Both the position numbers and the translations under genes were made by a program. From NCBI RefSeq assembly GCF_030817215.1, contig NZ_JAUSZA010000001.1, forward strand, positions 5,554,501-5,618,500: a stretch of 64,000 bases of DNA. The letters are read 5' to 3'. How positions within the stretch are numbered: the stretch's first letter is position 1; each line of letters opens with the position of its first letter. Positions 24,867-31,679 of the stretch are shown here, one piece after another. A model generated the notes under the pieces. It searched no databases, was not told where the DNA came from, and saw only the letters and a list, made by a program, of their open reading frames with translations. The DNA comes from Paenibacillus sp. V4I3 (lineage in GTDB: Bacteria; Bacillota; Bacilli; Paenibacillales; NBRC-103111).

Positions 24867-25156
24867 ACAGATACTCTTTTCGAAGAGGTTCTGGCTATGG
24901 GTGAGCGTTTAAGACAAAGCGGGCTTCTTCTAATCGATGAAATGAATACGACTTGCTGTTATGCGGTTCAAGATAAAGTATGAGTTTATGACCCAGATGG
25001 AAACGCATGGGAAATATTCTACACAAAAGAAGATTCTGAATTTGAATCTGCAGGAGATTTGCAGGATATGTCTTTATGTTGCGCTCCACCTTCCGCGCCA
25101 TCCTCACCTGTAACTATTGAATTCACATCTTTTAAGAAAAAAATAAGGAGTTCATT
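24867..25156 (+). pseudogene. 5'-truncated arsI/cadI-like dioxygenase gene with an internal stop
   Basis: In one frame the DNA reads EEVLAMGERLRQSGLLLIDE, then MNTTCCYAVQDKV, a TGA stop (24981-24983), then VYDPDGNAWEIFYTKEDSE. This is the C-terminal half of the glyoxalase-fold (VOC) family that includes the C-As lyase ArsI; the paired cysteines of TTCCYAVQDK are the trivalent organoarsenical-binding feature. The first half of the domain is missing and the stop replaces an expected Trp codon (TGG to TGA). The reading frame stays open up to the phosphatase start, so it was probably co-transcribed with it. It marks this block as a decayed arsenic-resistance operon. Confidence 0.8.
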
Positions 25157-25591
25157 ATGCAAAAAAACTATCAAGCTTTAGTTGAAGATAAAATTTATTT
25201 TGGCGGAGCTTCTGACGTCAAGGATATGGTTAAAAATGAAGGCGTTGAAGTAATTGTGGATTTGCGTGGAGAAGCTACGGAGTGTGCCTATCCTGCAGGT
25301 AACGTAGAATGGCTCCAAGTCCCTCTTGGAGATAATGCAGAAGGACCACAGGACCAACTATTCGAACAAGCTATTAATCACGTTGTAGAGGCTTATAGAG
25401 GCGGTAAGAAGGTTGGGTTCCATTGTGGTGGTGGAAAAGGTCGCACTGGCGCTGTGGCCATTGGCACGTTGTTAGCCTTAGGTAAAAGCCAAACCATCGA
25501 AGAAGCTGAGAGATTGGCGCAAAGCATTCGCCCTGTTGTTAGTATTAAACAGCCTCAACGTGAGGCATTGGAGAAATTATTTAACAAATGA
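25157..25591 (+). CDS. dual-specificity-type protein phosphatase
   Basis: A 144-residue cysteine phosphatase. The P-loop HCGGGKGRTG near residues 95-104 supplies the catalytic Cys and Arg (CX5R), and LRGE near residue 38 and PLGDN near 58 fit the general-acid region. It is compact, without membrane or extra domains. The start follows AAGGAG. It comes directly after the arsI remnant and before a SigZ-type gene. Phosphatases of this build are found in some arsenic clusters of Bacillota, so a thiol/arsenic-linked role is possible, but no substrate can be inferred. Confidence 0.85.
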   Translation: MQKNYQALVEDKIYFGGASDVKDMVKNEGVEVIVDLRGEATECAYPAGNVEWLQVPLGDNAEGPQDQLFEQAINHVVEAYRGGKKVGFHCGGGKGRTGAVAIGTLLALGKSQTIEEAERLAQSIRPVVSIKQPQREALEKLFNK

Positions 25592-25604
25592 TCTAAATTG
25601 ATTT

Positions 25605-25647
25605 GGCCCTCTGGCAAATATTTTTGCTACAGGGCCTATATTATTTT
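25605..25647 (+). terminator. intrinsic terminator after the phosphatase gene
   Basis: GGCCCT and AGGGCC pair, with inner complementary TGGCAAA and TTTTGCTA, followed by TATATTATTTT. Confidence 0.75.
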
Positions 25648-25730
25648 AAAGGATATAAAAATTTCTCGAAAAAGTGCATCCATTTGCAAAATCGTACGTC
25701 TCTGTATTAAACATTTCTGGAGGGAAGAAT

Positions 25731-26300
25731 ATGAACACCGAGGAAGTATGGAGATCATTTTATAGTCCTTTGCGGAATTTCATTATTAAACGGGTAAAAC
25801 GTGAGCATGATGCTGATGACATTCTACAGAATGTTTTTATGAAAATACACGCTAGCTTAGATACATTAAAAGATGATCAGAAACTGCAATCTTGGATATA
25901 TCAAATTACTCGAAATAGCATCATTGATTATTACAGAAAAGAGCAATTCCAACTGAAGGTTGAATTGCCAACAGATTTACCTTTAGAGGAAACTGAGGAT
26001 CTAAACGAGGCTATTAAGGAAATAGCCTCTTGTATCAGACCAATGGTGGGGCAACTCTCCGATAATTATAAGCATGCTCTTGAACTAACCGAATTAGGCG
26101 ACTACACTCAAAAACAATTAAGCGAGCAACTAGGTATTTCTTTTTCTGGAGCAAAATCTAGAGTGCAGCGCGGTAGGGAGAAGCTAAAAGAGCTCTTGCT
26201 TAATTGTTGTAATTTTGAATTTGACCGGTTAGGTAATATCATTGATTACAATTCTCGAAATAATAACAAAACAAAATGCAGTACATCTGATTGTTGTTAA
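25731..26300 (+). CDS. sigZ: ECF-type RNA polymerase sigma factor, SigZ-like
   Basis: A 189-residue sigma factor. The start at 25731 follows GGAGGG; a longer frame lacks a ribosome site. Region 2 (about 8-70) has the DADDILQNVFMKIH and WIYQITRN motifs, region 4 (about 110-165) the YTQKQLSEQLGISFSGAKSR helix-turn-helix. The tail is unusual: after region 4 it carries LLNCCNFEFDRLG and ends CSTSDCC, five cysteines in 30 residues. This matches the SigZ group, which lacks an obvious anti-sigma gene. The tail could let the factor sense thiol-reactive metal such as arsenite directly; that is an inference. The next gene is a Cys-rich mini-protein. Confidence 0.88.
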   Translation: MNTEEVWRSFYSPLRNFIIKRVKREHDADDILQNVFMKIHASLDTLKDDQKLQSWIYQITRNSIIDYYRKEQFQLKVELPTDLPLEETEDLNEAIKEIASCIRPMVGQLSDNYKHALELTELGDYTQKQLSEQLGISFSGAKSRVQRGREKLKELLLNCCNFEFDRLGNIIDYNSRNNNKTKCSTSDCC

Positions 26301-26386
26301 TTTGATAAAAAACGAATTGCGTCCTTACGAATTATCGTGCGTCTACAGATATGTAACACACTTTAATCAATAGGGAGGAAAAGAAT

Positions 26387-26575
26387 ATGAGCAAAAAAAT
26401 TAATATGAACGAACAAGGCAATTTTAAAAGCGAAAGCTATTGTGGTGGACCTGCACCAAATGAGATAAACGCGTGTTGTTCAGAAGATGCAAATGCGAAG
26501 GCCGCTGGACAGGATGGTTGTGTTTGTGATTCGAATTCAACTGCTACAAAGTCTGCTTCCAGTTCCTGTTGTTAG
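26387..26575 (+). CDS. seven-cysteine mini-protein
   Basis: A 62-residue hydrophilic protein with cysteines at 19, 30, 31, 45, 47, 61 and 62. It has a Gly/Pro motif YCGGPAP, paired ACC and GCVC groups, and ends in SSSCC, much like the SDCC end of the preceding sigma factor. It has no signal peptide. The start follows GGGAGG. It is a good candidate for a metal(loid)-binding peptide or the precursor of a modified peptide, presumably made with SigZ. I recognise no named family. Confidence 0.75.
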   Translation: MSKKINMNEQGNFKSESYCGGPAPNEINACCSEDANAKAAGQDGCVCDSNSTATKSASSSCC

Positions 26576-26587
26576 TAATTATATTTA

Positions 26588-26629
26588 GAAAACAAATGGC
26601 CGTTAATCATTCGCCGCCATTTGTTTTCT
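26588..26629 (+). terminator. intrinsic terminator after the mini-protein gene
   Basis: AAAACAAATGGC and GCCATTTGTTTT pair perfectly around a 15-base loop, followed by a T-rich run. Confidence 0.88.
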
Positions 26630-26683
26630 TTCATTAAATTCAGTTACCACCAACTTTGACTAAATCATTCTCATATTAGAAAG

Positions 26684-26723
26684 AATAGCAACCCACTGAA
26701 CATTTCCGTGGGTTGTTGCTATT
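26684..26723 (-). terminator. intrinsic terminator overlapping the XRE stop codon
   Basis: AATAGCAACCCAC faces GTGGGTTGTTGCTATT. The XRE stop codon (26719-26721) lies inside the arm. On the minus strand a TATTCTTTCT run follows. Confidence 0.75.
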
Positions 26724-27066
26724 TGTAAATAAGTTTGTAAATCTCGTAAAACTTTCGTAAATCATCCAAACTTCTAGTTTGTAGTTCGGACGTGAAAACT
26801 TCTAGAAACTCACTTTTTGCCATTTTACTTGAATTACCAATTTCATTAAATTGAAAGAATTCAGATTGAGACATTTTCAAAGCTTTTATAATTTTCTCTA
26901 CGGTTTCAAGCGATACATTTCTTTCTCCTCGCTCTAATCCTCCTATATATGAGCTCTGAAGTTCTGCTAGTTCCCCAAGCTCTTCCTGTGTTAATTTTTT
27001 TATTTTCCTGATAGTTCTTACTCTTTCACCAACTAATTTTGCAAGGTTTGCCACTTTAACCACCAC
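26719..27066 (-). CDS. XRE-family transcriptional repressor
   Basis: A 115-residue protein with a lambda-repressor-type helix-turn-helix at about residues 12-66 (VRTIRKIKKLTQEELG ... SSYIGGLERGERNVS) and a C-terminal helical part for dimerisation. It is divergent from the DGQHR protein gene, 118 bases away, and is the obvious regulator of that promoter. A 10-base palindrome (ACTTATAAGT) lies inside the spacer of the opposite promoter. The pairing resembles small regulator-effector modules of mobile elements. Confidence 0.88.
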   Translation of the reverse strand: MVVKVANLAKLVGERVRTIRKIKKLTQEELGELAELQSSYIGGLERGERNVSLETVEKIIKALKMSQSEFFQFNEIGNSSKMAKSEFLEVFTSELQTRSLDDLRKFYEIYKLIYK

Positions 27067-27126
27067 CTGTTTACTACATTAGGTAAGTCAAAGTTTTTTA
27101 AACAGATTATTTAACTATAAATTCCA

Positions 27127-27155
27127 TTGAAAAAAGAACTTATAAGTACTATATT
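27127..27155 (+). promoter_or_regulatory. promoter of the DGQHR gene with embedded palindrome
   Basis: TTGAAA (27127-27132) and TATATT (27150-27155) are 17 bases apart. The spacer holds ACTTATAAGT (27138-27147), a perfect palindrome suited to block polymerase when the XRE protein binds. Confidence 0.7.
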
Positions 27156-27184
27156 GATCATAAAAACTTCTTGGAGATGACAAA

Positions 27185-28177
27185 ATGCACCCCATGCCTA
27201 CTCAATATGTTATTGAAAATGTCATACAGTATAAAATGCGCGGAAAAGTAGCCTACCAAAGTCAATTACCTGCCGCAACTGCTCTCAATATTACATTTGT
27301 AAAACCCTATGATGATCCTTTAGGTAAGGGTTATCAACGGCCTGTTGACCCCAAACGTTGCCATGATTTTGCAGTTTACCTTTCAAAGGGGGCAGATGCA
27401 CTATTCACGCCTGTATTGCTAAATGCCTGTGGAAACTGGGAGTTCTCCTGTTACGACAAACTGAGACCGAATTATGGAAGGTTGCTTTGTAAAGGAAAAG
27501 CGTCATTGATGGATGGTCAGCATCGACTTGGTGGTATTAAAAAGTACGTACAAGAAACAAACTCTGATATAACAATCCCTTTTCTGGCATTTCATTGCTT
27601 AGATGATGATGAAGAGATAAGACTTTTTGATACAATTAATACTAAAGCAAAAGGTATTGGTCTATCCCTGAGCAAATATCTTAGAAGAGATTCTGATGAT
27701 TTGAGTTGGGTTGCAACTGAGCTGTTAATGAGAAAGGAAAGCCCTTTTTATCATATCGGTAGTATTATCGGTAAACGCGTAAAGGGAAGACACATCACAT
27801 TACAAAATCTATATAGAACACTTCATTTTCTATTCAAAGATAGTGAATTAGTGCTTATTCCCAAAGAAGAAAAGCTGAACATCGCTTTGATATATTATAA
27901 CGCAATAAAAGAAACTCTATCTGCAGAGTGGCTTGATTATTCTGGTCATCGCCTGACTCACATCGTTTGCCTGGATGCTCTTTCGTTAGCAGCAGGTAAA
28001 ACAATAAAAAAATATTTAGGTAACAACAAAAAGTCTATAGATTATCCCTCTTTGCTAAAATCCATAAAAAAATTAAAGCAAATTGATTGGTCATCAAATG
28101 GCCCTTTGCGATTTATAAAAGGACTTTCCGGTTCGCGAACATTATCAGAGGAATTAACTGAATTAATGGTGGGTTAA
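27185..28177 (+). CDS. orphan DGQHR-domain protein (DndB-like)
   Basis: A 330-residue protein with the family motif Asp110-Gly-Gln-His-Arg114 (MDGQHRLGG) and the following DTINTKAKG segment seen in DndB/DGQHR proteins. It is close to DndB length. In DNA phosphorothioation systems DndB acts as a regulator near dndCDE. Here no dndA, C, D or E and no restriction genes accompany it; its only partner is the divergent XRE repressor. It sits beside Tn554-like recombinases, so it may be cargo that regulates or protects the element. The basis for a defence role is context only. Confidence 0.8.
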   Translation: MHPMPTQYVIENVIQYKMRGKVAYQSQLPAATALNITFVKPYDDPLGKGYQRPVDPKRCHDFAVYLSKGADALFTPVLLNACGNWEFSCYDKLRPNYGRLLCKGKASLMDGQHRLGGIKKYVQETNSDITIPFLAFHCLDDDEEIRLFDTINTKAKGIGLSLSKYLRRDSDDLSWVATELLMRKESPFYHIGSIIGKRVKGRHITLQNLYRTLHFLFKDSELVLIPKEEKLNIALIYYNAIKETLSAEWLDYSGHRLTHIVCLDALSLAAGKTIKKYLGNNKKSIDYPSLLKSIKKLKQIDWSSNGPLRFIKGLSGSRTLSEELTELMVG

Positions 28178-28181
28178 TAGA

Positions 28182-28231
<50 letters not shown>

Positions 28232-28322
28232 TGCATACTAGAGGCTTTATTATTACAAGTGTTACGGAGGCAGATCGTGTATATGTCAATTAAAAAGTTG
28301 ACTCACCCCGATGATAAAAATG

Positions 28323-28338
28323 GGCACCCGAGGGTGCC
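28323..28338 (-). terminator. IS21 terminator hairpin
   Basis: GGCACCC and GGGTGCC pair with a 2-base loop; on the minus strand CATTTTTATC follows. Confidence 0.7.
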
Positions 28339-28362
28339 GGTATTAATGGGAGTTATCGCGCA

Positions 28363-28530
28363 TTAAAAATCAACGGACGTCAACTTTCGATAGAGCTCCA
28401 GGTTGCCTTTCATTAGGGCATCGCGTTCTTGATGAAGGCGATGGATCTCACTGCGAAGGCGTTCAACAGCAGCTTCCATTTCTGCAATTCCGTTATGTAT
28501 TTGCTCATTCTTCGTTTCTAAGGTGTTCAT
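28363..28530 (-). CDS. small coiled-coil protein of the IS21 remnant
   Basis: A 55-residue protein; ATG at 28530 follows AAGGAGGT. It is nearly all helix with heptad-like hydrophobic spacing (IAEMEAAVERLRSEIHRLHQ), so a coiled coil is likely. It lies 28 bases past the istB remnant stop and before the IS terminator, and so appears to be a third gene of this IS group. No function is known to me. Confidence 0.55.
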   Translation of the reverse strand: MNTLETKNEQIHNGIAEMEAAVERLRSEIHRLHQERDALMKGNLELYRKLTSVDF

Positions 28531-28557
28531 GGGGTGGTACCTCCTTTCCAAGTACTC

Positions 28558-28870
28558 TCAGGGTTGACGGAAGCGATAGGAATCGCCATCAAAGAGTAGG
28601 ATGTGCGAGTGATGGGTCAGTGATCTAGTAATGCCGTGGTCAGTGCAGGGTCGCCAAAGACATCCATCCAGCGGGAAAGCTCCAAGTTAGATGTGATGAT
28701 GAGACTGCCTTGCTCATAGCGCCCAGAGATGAACTGAAAGAGCAACTGCCACCTTCACCACGCGGCACATGACCAAGCTCATCCAGAATGACCAGTTCAT
28801 ATTTGTTCCAACTTTTTAGAAATCGAGGCAATCGGTATTCCATCTCCACCAGTTCTTGAATGAGTTGCAT
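28558..28870 (-). pseudogene. istB-like IS21 ATPase remnant
   Basis: Fragments of the IstB helper ATPase are read across two frameshifts: LVILDELGHVPRGEGG (Walker B), then LLFQFISGRYEQGSLIITSN, RWMDVFGDPALTTALLD, and finally LTHHSHILLFDGDSYRFRQP before the stop. The N-terminal half with the Walker A site is missing, so it is inactive. Confidence 0.82.
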
Positions 28871-29139
28871 GACGGATTCGCTTCAAACTTAAGGAAGCAT
28901 TCTTGAGCCGCCCCTTTGAGTTGTAGTGACGACCTCTCTGAGCCTTTCAAATATTCGGGTAGAGGTATGCCGTTGTTTGACAGGGGTTTTCTGTCCTCTT
29001 CAAAGATTTGCTCAAAAATTTGTACGGTCTACTTGACGGGGTGCAGTTCACGCGGCAGCTGCTCCTTATTTGCATTAATTATTGAATGTCAGAATTAGAT
29101 TAATAAATGAGCTCGTCTTCATGTTTTACTGAACTAGGT

Positions 29140-31218
29140 TTAGAATTTTGCAACATTCTTGCCTAAGACTCGCTCAGTCCCCGTAAATTCACGTTTTGAT
29201 TTCTCCAGACCAAAGATACCAGCATTGTTCTGTAACCCCTGTAGGATCCCTGTGTATCTGTCTAATTTTATTTGAAGTAACTCAATAGATCTAGTTCGAT
29301 TCGCCTTTTTATAAATCACAATGTCGTTTTCCATCTTGTTGATTTGATCTTCATAATAGGCAATAAACGTGTGATCGACATGGAAACTTTTACAACTTTT
29401 CTCAATACAAGGGGGGTCTAATGTCTGTTTTAAATACTCACAGTGTGCTTTGGGACTTTTAATGCAAAACCCGTGGTCTAATCGAATGGAATCAAAATTA
29501 TGCCGAATCCACTCTAATTCTATTCCATTTTCAATGGCTTGTTCATCAAGATTTGCGTGTACGACATTACCATCTTGGGAAAGCCTTATTGATGGAAAAG
29601 CACCATTCCCTCTTGCTTGTTCCCATTCTCTACGTTTCGTTTCGCTCAATAATTTTGCATAAACAGCTGTCATCTCCGGACTGGTATGTGCCATTAATTG
29701 CTGTACAATGGTGATATCCATACCGTTATTTATCAACGTGATGCCGTACCGATGTCTAAAAGCATGGTTTTTAAACCAATATAGTTGACCATTGGCATCT
29801 AAAATATTGCATTTTTGTGCAAGTATATTTAAGTTTTGTGAAATTGTCTTGGCAGCCACTGGCTTGCCTTTCCGTGAGCCTTTAAAGACCGGGAAAATTA
29901 ACGATAGTGGATTTTCTGCTTGTGTTAAGTTGTTCTCGACAAGTTTTTTTTGTGCCGCAATGATATGAGCTATTTCTTCTGAAATTGGAACTTTATGATC
30001 CTTGTACCTAACTTTTTGCTGGTCACCAACTAACCACCAACCATTGTTGGTTTCTAATAAACAATCAAGCTTTAATGATAGTACATCAGAAGATCTGAAT
30101 CCAGATGCTTCCATGACGAGAATAATCGGCACATACTGTTTAGGAAATTGATCGATATGATTAATTACCTGCTCCCATATATCGTCAGGAATGTGGTTAA
30201 TGTCATCTTTAACACTATAATCTATGCTTGGTCTATCTTCTGAAAAAATTAGCTTGTGTACTGGAATACTTGGCGCTTCTACCCAATCATATTTCTGTAT
30301 TGTCTCGATAAAAGTATTTAATGTGGTAATACAATTTGCTATGTGACGCTTTGATGAAGGACCTTGGAAAGCATGGTTCTTAGTTGTTCCTCCCATCGGC
30401 GTCTCCCGTAGATATTGAAGATATTTTTCAATATCATTACGGGATAGCTCTCTTAGATCTCTCCATTCAGGGTAAGAAATGTTAATAAATTCTAAGAATT
30501 TAACCAGTAGCATTAGGTTACGGAGCATAGTGCTGTGTGCAGTTGATTGTTGATTTAAGCGTAGCTTTATATACCTCTTCATAAAATCCTTGAACTGTAA
30601 GGGTACTCTGGTAAAATTTATTTTTTCCTCAGCCTTTGATAAATTGAAGGAGATACCCGATTTTCTCACATCCCATATATCTTTTTCAAACTCATCTCTT
30701 TCGTCATAAAAGTCCATGAAGAAATCATAAAATTTACTAATGAAAGTCATAATTCCGCTAGGTTCCGTATAAACCCCATCGCGATTCTCATTTTGCTTTA
30801 TTCTCGTCCAGCTCTTTTTTGTGCGTGATATCTGTATATTCAGGCTTTCAAGATGATTTTTCCACATCTTTTCCAAAATTACTTTCGGAATGTCAATAAT
30901 TGATTTTATATGAGGCAAATGATTATTTATAAATTCTGCAAACCGGTGAATACTCCGGCCGTAATTTTGGAACACCGAGTATAAAGATAGATGTCCAAGT
31001 AACAACTTTTGCGCTACATAATATTTCATCTCAGTCCTAATAAACTCATTCTGATACTTCTCCCAATACAAATTCCTTCCATTTGGTTTCCATTCTTCAG
31101 TAAGAAGGAGCGGACATTCCTTAACATACCAATGATTCCTGTCCCAAAATCCCGTTAGAGTCTTTTCCATCTCCCAGTAATGATGTTCTTGAGGGGTAAT
31201 TACAACGCTATGTGTCAA
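29140..31218 (-). CDS. tnpB: Tn554-type tyrosine recombinase TnpB, second copy
   Basis: A 692-residue site-specific recombinase. The C-terminal catalytic domain keeps the Arg of SGFRSSDVL, the HAFRHRYG box, a late His (LMAHTSP) and the Tyr nucleophile in MTAVYAKL, followed by a Cys-bearing tail. It is about three-quarters identical by eye to the copy at 31660-33744 and is one of two large recombinases here. The start is TTG at 31218, matching the TTG of the other copy; upstream is only the tail of a lost tnpA. It looks intact. Confidence 0.88.
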   Translation of the reverse strand: MTHSVVITPQEHHYWEMEKTLTGFWDRNHWYVKECPLLLTEEWKPNGRNLYWEKYQNEFIRTEMKYYVAQKLLLGHLSLYSVFQNYGRSIHRFAEFINNHLPHIKSIIDIPKVILEKMWKNHLESLNIQISRTKKSWTRIKQNENRDGVYTEPSGIMTFISKFYDFFMDFYDERDEFEKDIWDVRKSGISFNLSKAEEKINFTRVPLQFKDFMKRYIKLRLNQQSTAHSTMLRNLMLLVKFLEFINISYPEWRDLRELSRNDIEKYLQYLRETPMGGTTKNHAFQGPSSKRHIANCITTLNTFIETIQKYDWVEAPSIPVHKLIFSEDRPSIDYSVKDDINHIPDDIWEQVINHIDQFPKQYVPIILVMEASGFRSSDVLSLKLDCLLETNNGWWLVGDQQKVRYKDHKVPISEEIAHIIAAQKKLVENNLTQAENPLSLIFPVFKGSRKGKPVAAKTISQNLNILAQKCNILDANGQLYWFKNHAFRHRYGITLINNGMDITIVQQLMAHTSPEMTAVYAKLLSETKRREWEQARGNGAFPSIRLSQDGNVVHANLDEQAIENGIELEWIRHNFDSIRLDHGFCIKSPKAHCEYLKQTLDPPCIEKSCKSFHVDHTFIAYYEDQINKMENDIVIYKKANRTRSIELLQIKLDRYTGILQGLQNNAGIFGLEKSKREFTGTERVLGKNVAKF

Positions 31219-31289
31219 GTGAGGTTCCGTCCTTTCAAAAAACAGACTTTCTTTTTCTGGATTTTACGTAGTAGATCATCCGAAGGATG
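31219..31289 (-). pseudogene. 3' tail of a lost second tnpA
   Basis: Between the tnpC stop and the second tnpB the minus strand reads HPSDDLLRKIQKKKVCFLKG and on to a TGA that overlaps the tnpB TTG. The intact tnpA ends with HPSDEDVRAE... and then overlaps its tnpB in the same way. The 14-base CATCCTTCGGATGA is identical in both, so only the last 25 codons or so of a second tnpA survive here, starting precisely at the tnpC stop. Confidence 0.75.
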
Positions 31290-31679
31290 CTATATTTGGT
31301 TGTATAAGTCTCCGAAGCGAAATTTTAATTGTTCTTTAAGTTCAGAGTTTTCCTTTTCCAGTTTTTGAACCCTTTGTTTTAGTGTAGCTATTACAACATC
31401 TTTAGAACTATCACTCATATGTCGTTTTACTTGCTTGGCAGAGGGAAGACCTTCTTGTTGTTTTCTTAACATCTCAATCCTTCCACGCAAATCAGAGTTT
31501 TTGTATAAAAAGCCTTTTGAAGCTCCAGAGTGCTCCGAAACCGCATTAAAATTAATTTTAACTTGTTTTCTGATCATCTTTTTTAGTGCCTCATCTACTT
31601 TACGTATTGCAGTCTCTGTTTTCTCTTTTGAATACTTATTTATACCTTCGATGTTAGGGCTATTGTTTGCCATCTTCAT
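31290..31679 (-). CDS. tnpC: TnpC-like accessory transposition protein
   Basis: A 129-residue basic protein of the DUF6262/TnpC type. Residues 20-75 hold a helix-turn-helix-like part (FNAVSEHSGASKGFLY), and the C-terminal third is a coiled coil (LKQRVQKLEKENSELKEQL). In Tn554 TnpC helps orientation and frequency of transposition. The start overlaps the end of tnpB by 20 bases, as expected for this gene order. Confidence 0.85.
   Translation of the reverse strand: MKMANNSPNIEGINKYSKEKTETAIRKVDEALKKMIRKQVKINFNAVSEHSGASKGFLYKNSDLRGRIEMLRKQQEGLPSAKQVKRHMSDSSKDVVIATLKQRVQKLEKENSELKEQLKFRFGDLYNQI

Larger units (their letters stand above)
28278..28870 (-). mobile_element. decayed IS21-family element (3' part)
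   Basis: Only the downstream part of an IS21-type element remains: a frameshifted istB (28558-28870), a small third frame (28363-28530), a terminator (28323-28338) and a TGT-starting end at about 28278 that contains the inverted pair GTCAA/TTGAC (28285-28302). istA is not recognisable. The stretch 28871-29139 between it and the Tn554-like genes has an unassigned minus-strand open stretch and nothing I can name. Confidence 0.7.

Noticed and set aside
24895..25107. 70-codon minus-strand frame near the arsI remnant
   Set aside because: The plus strand carries a clear decayed VOC-family reading; the minus frame is its shadow.
28871..29139. Possible istA end or other gene between the IS21 remnant and tnpB
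   Set aside because: An open stretch on the minus strand (EDRKPLSNNGIPLPEYLKG) exists but matches no family I know and has no start signal.
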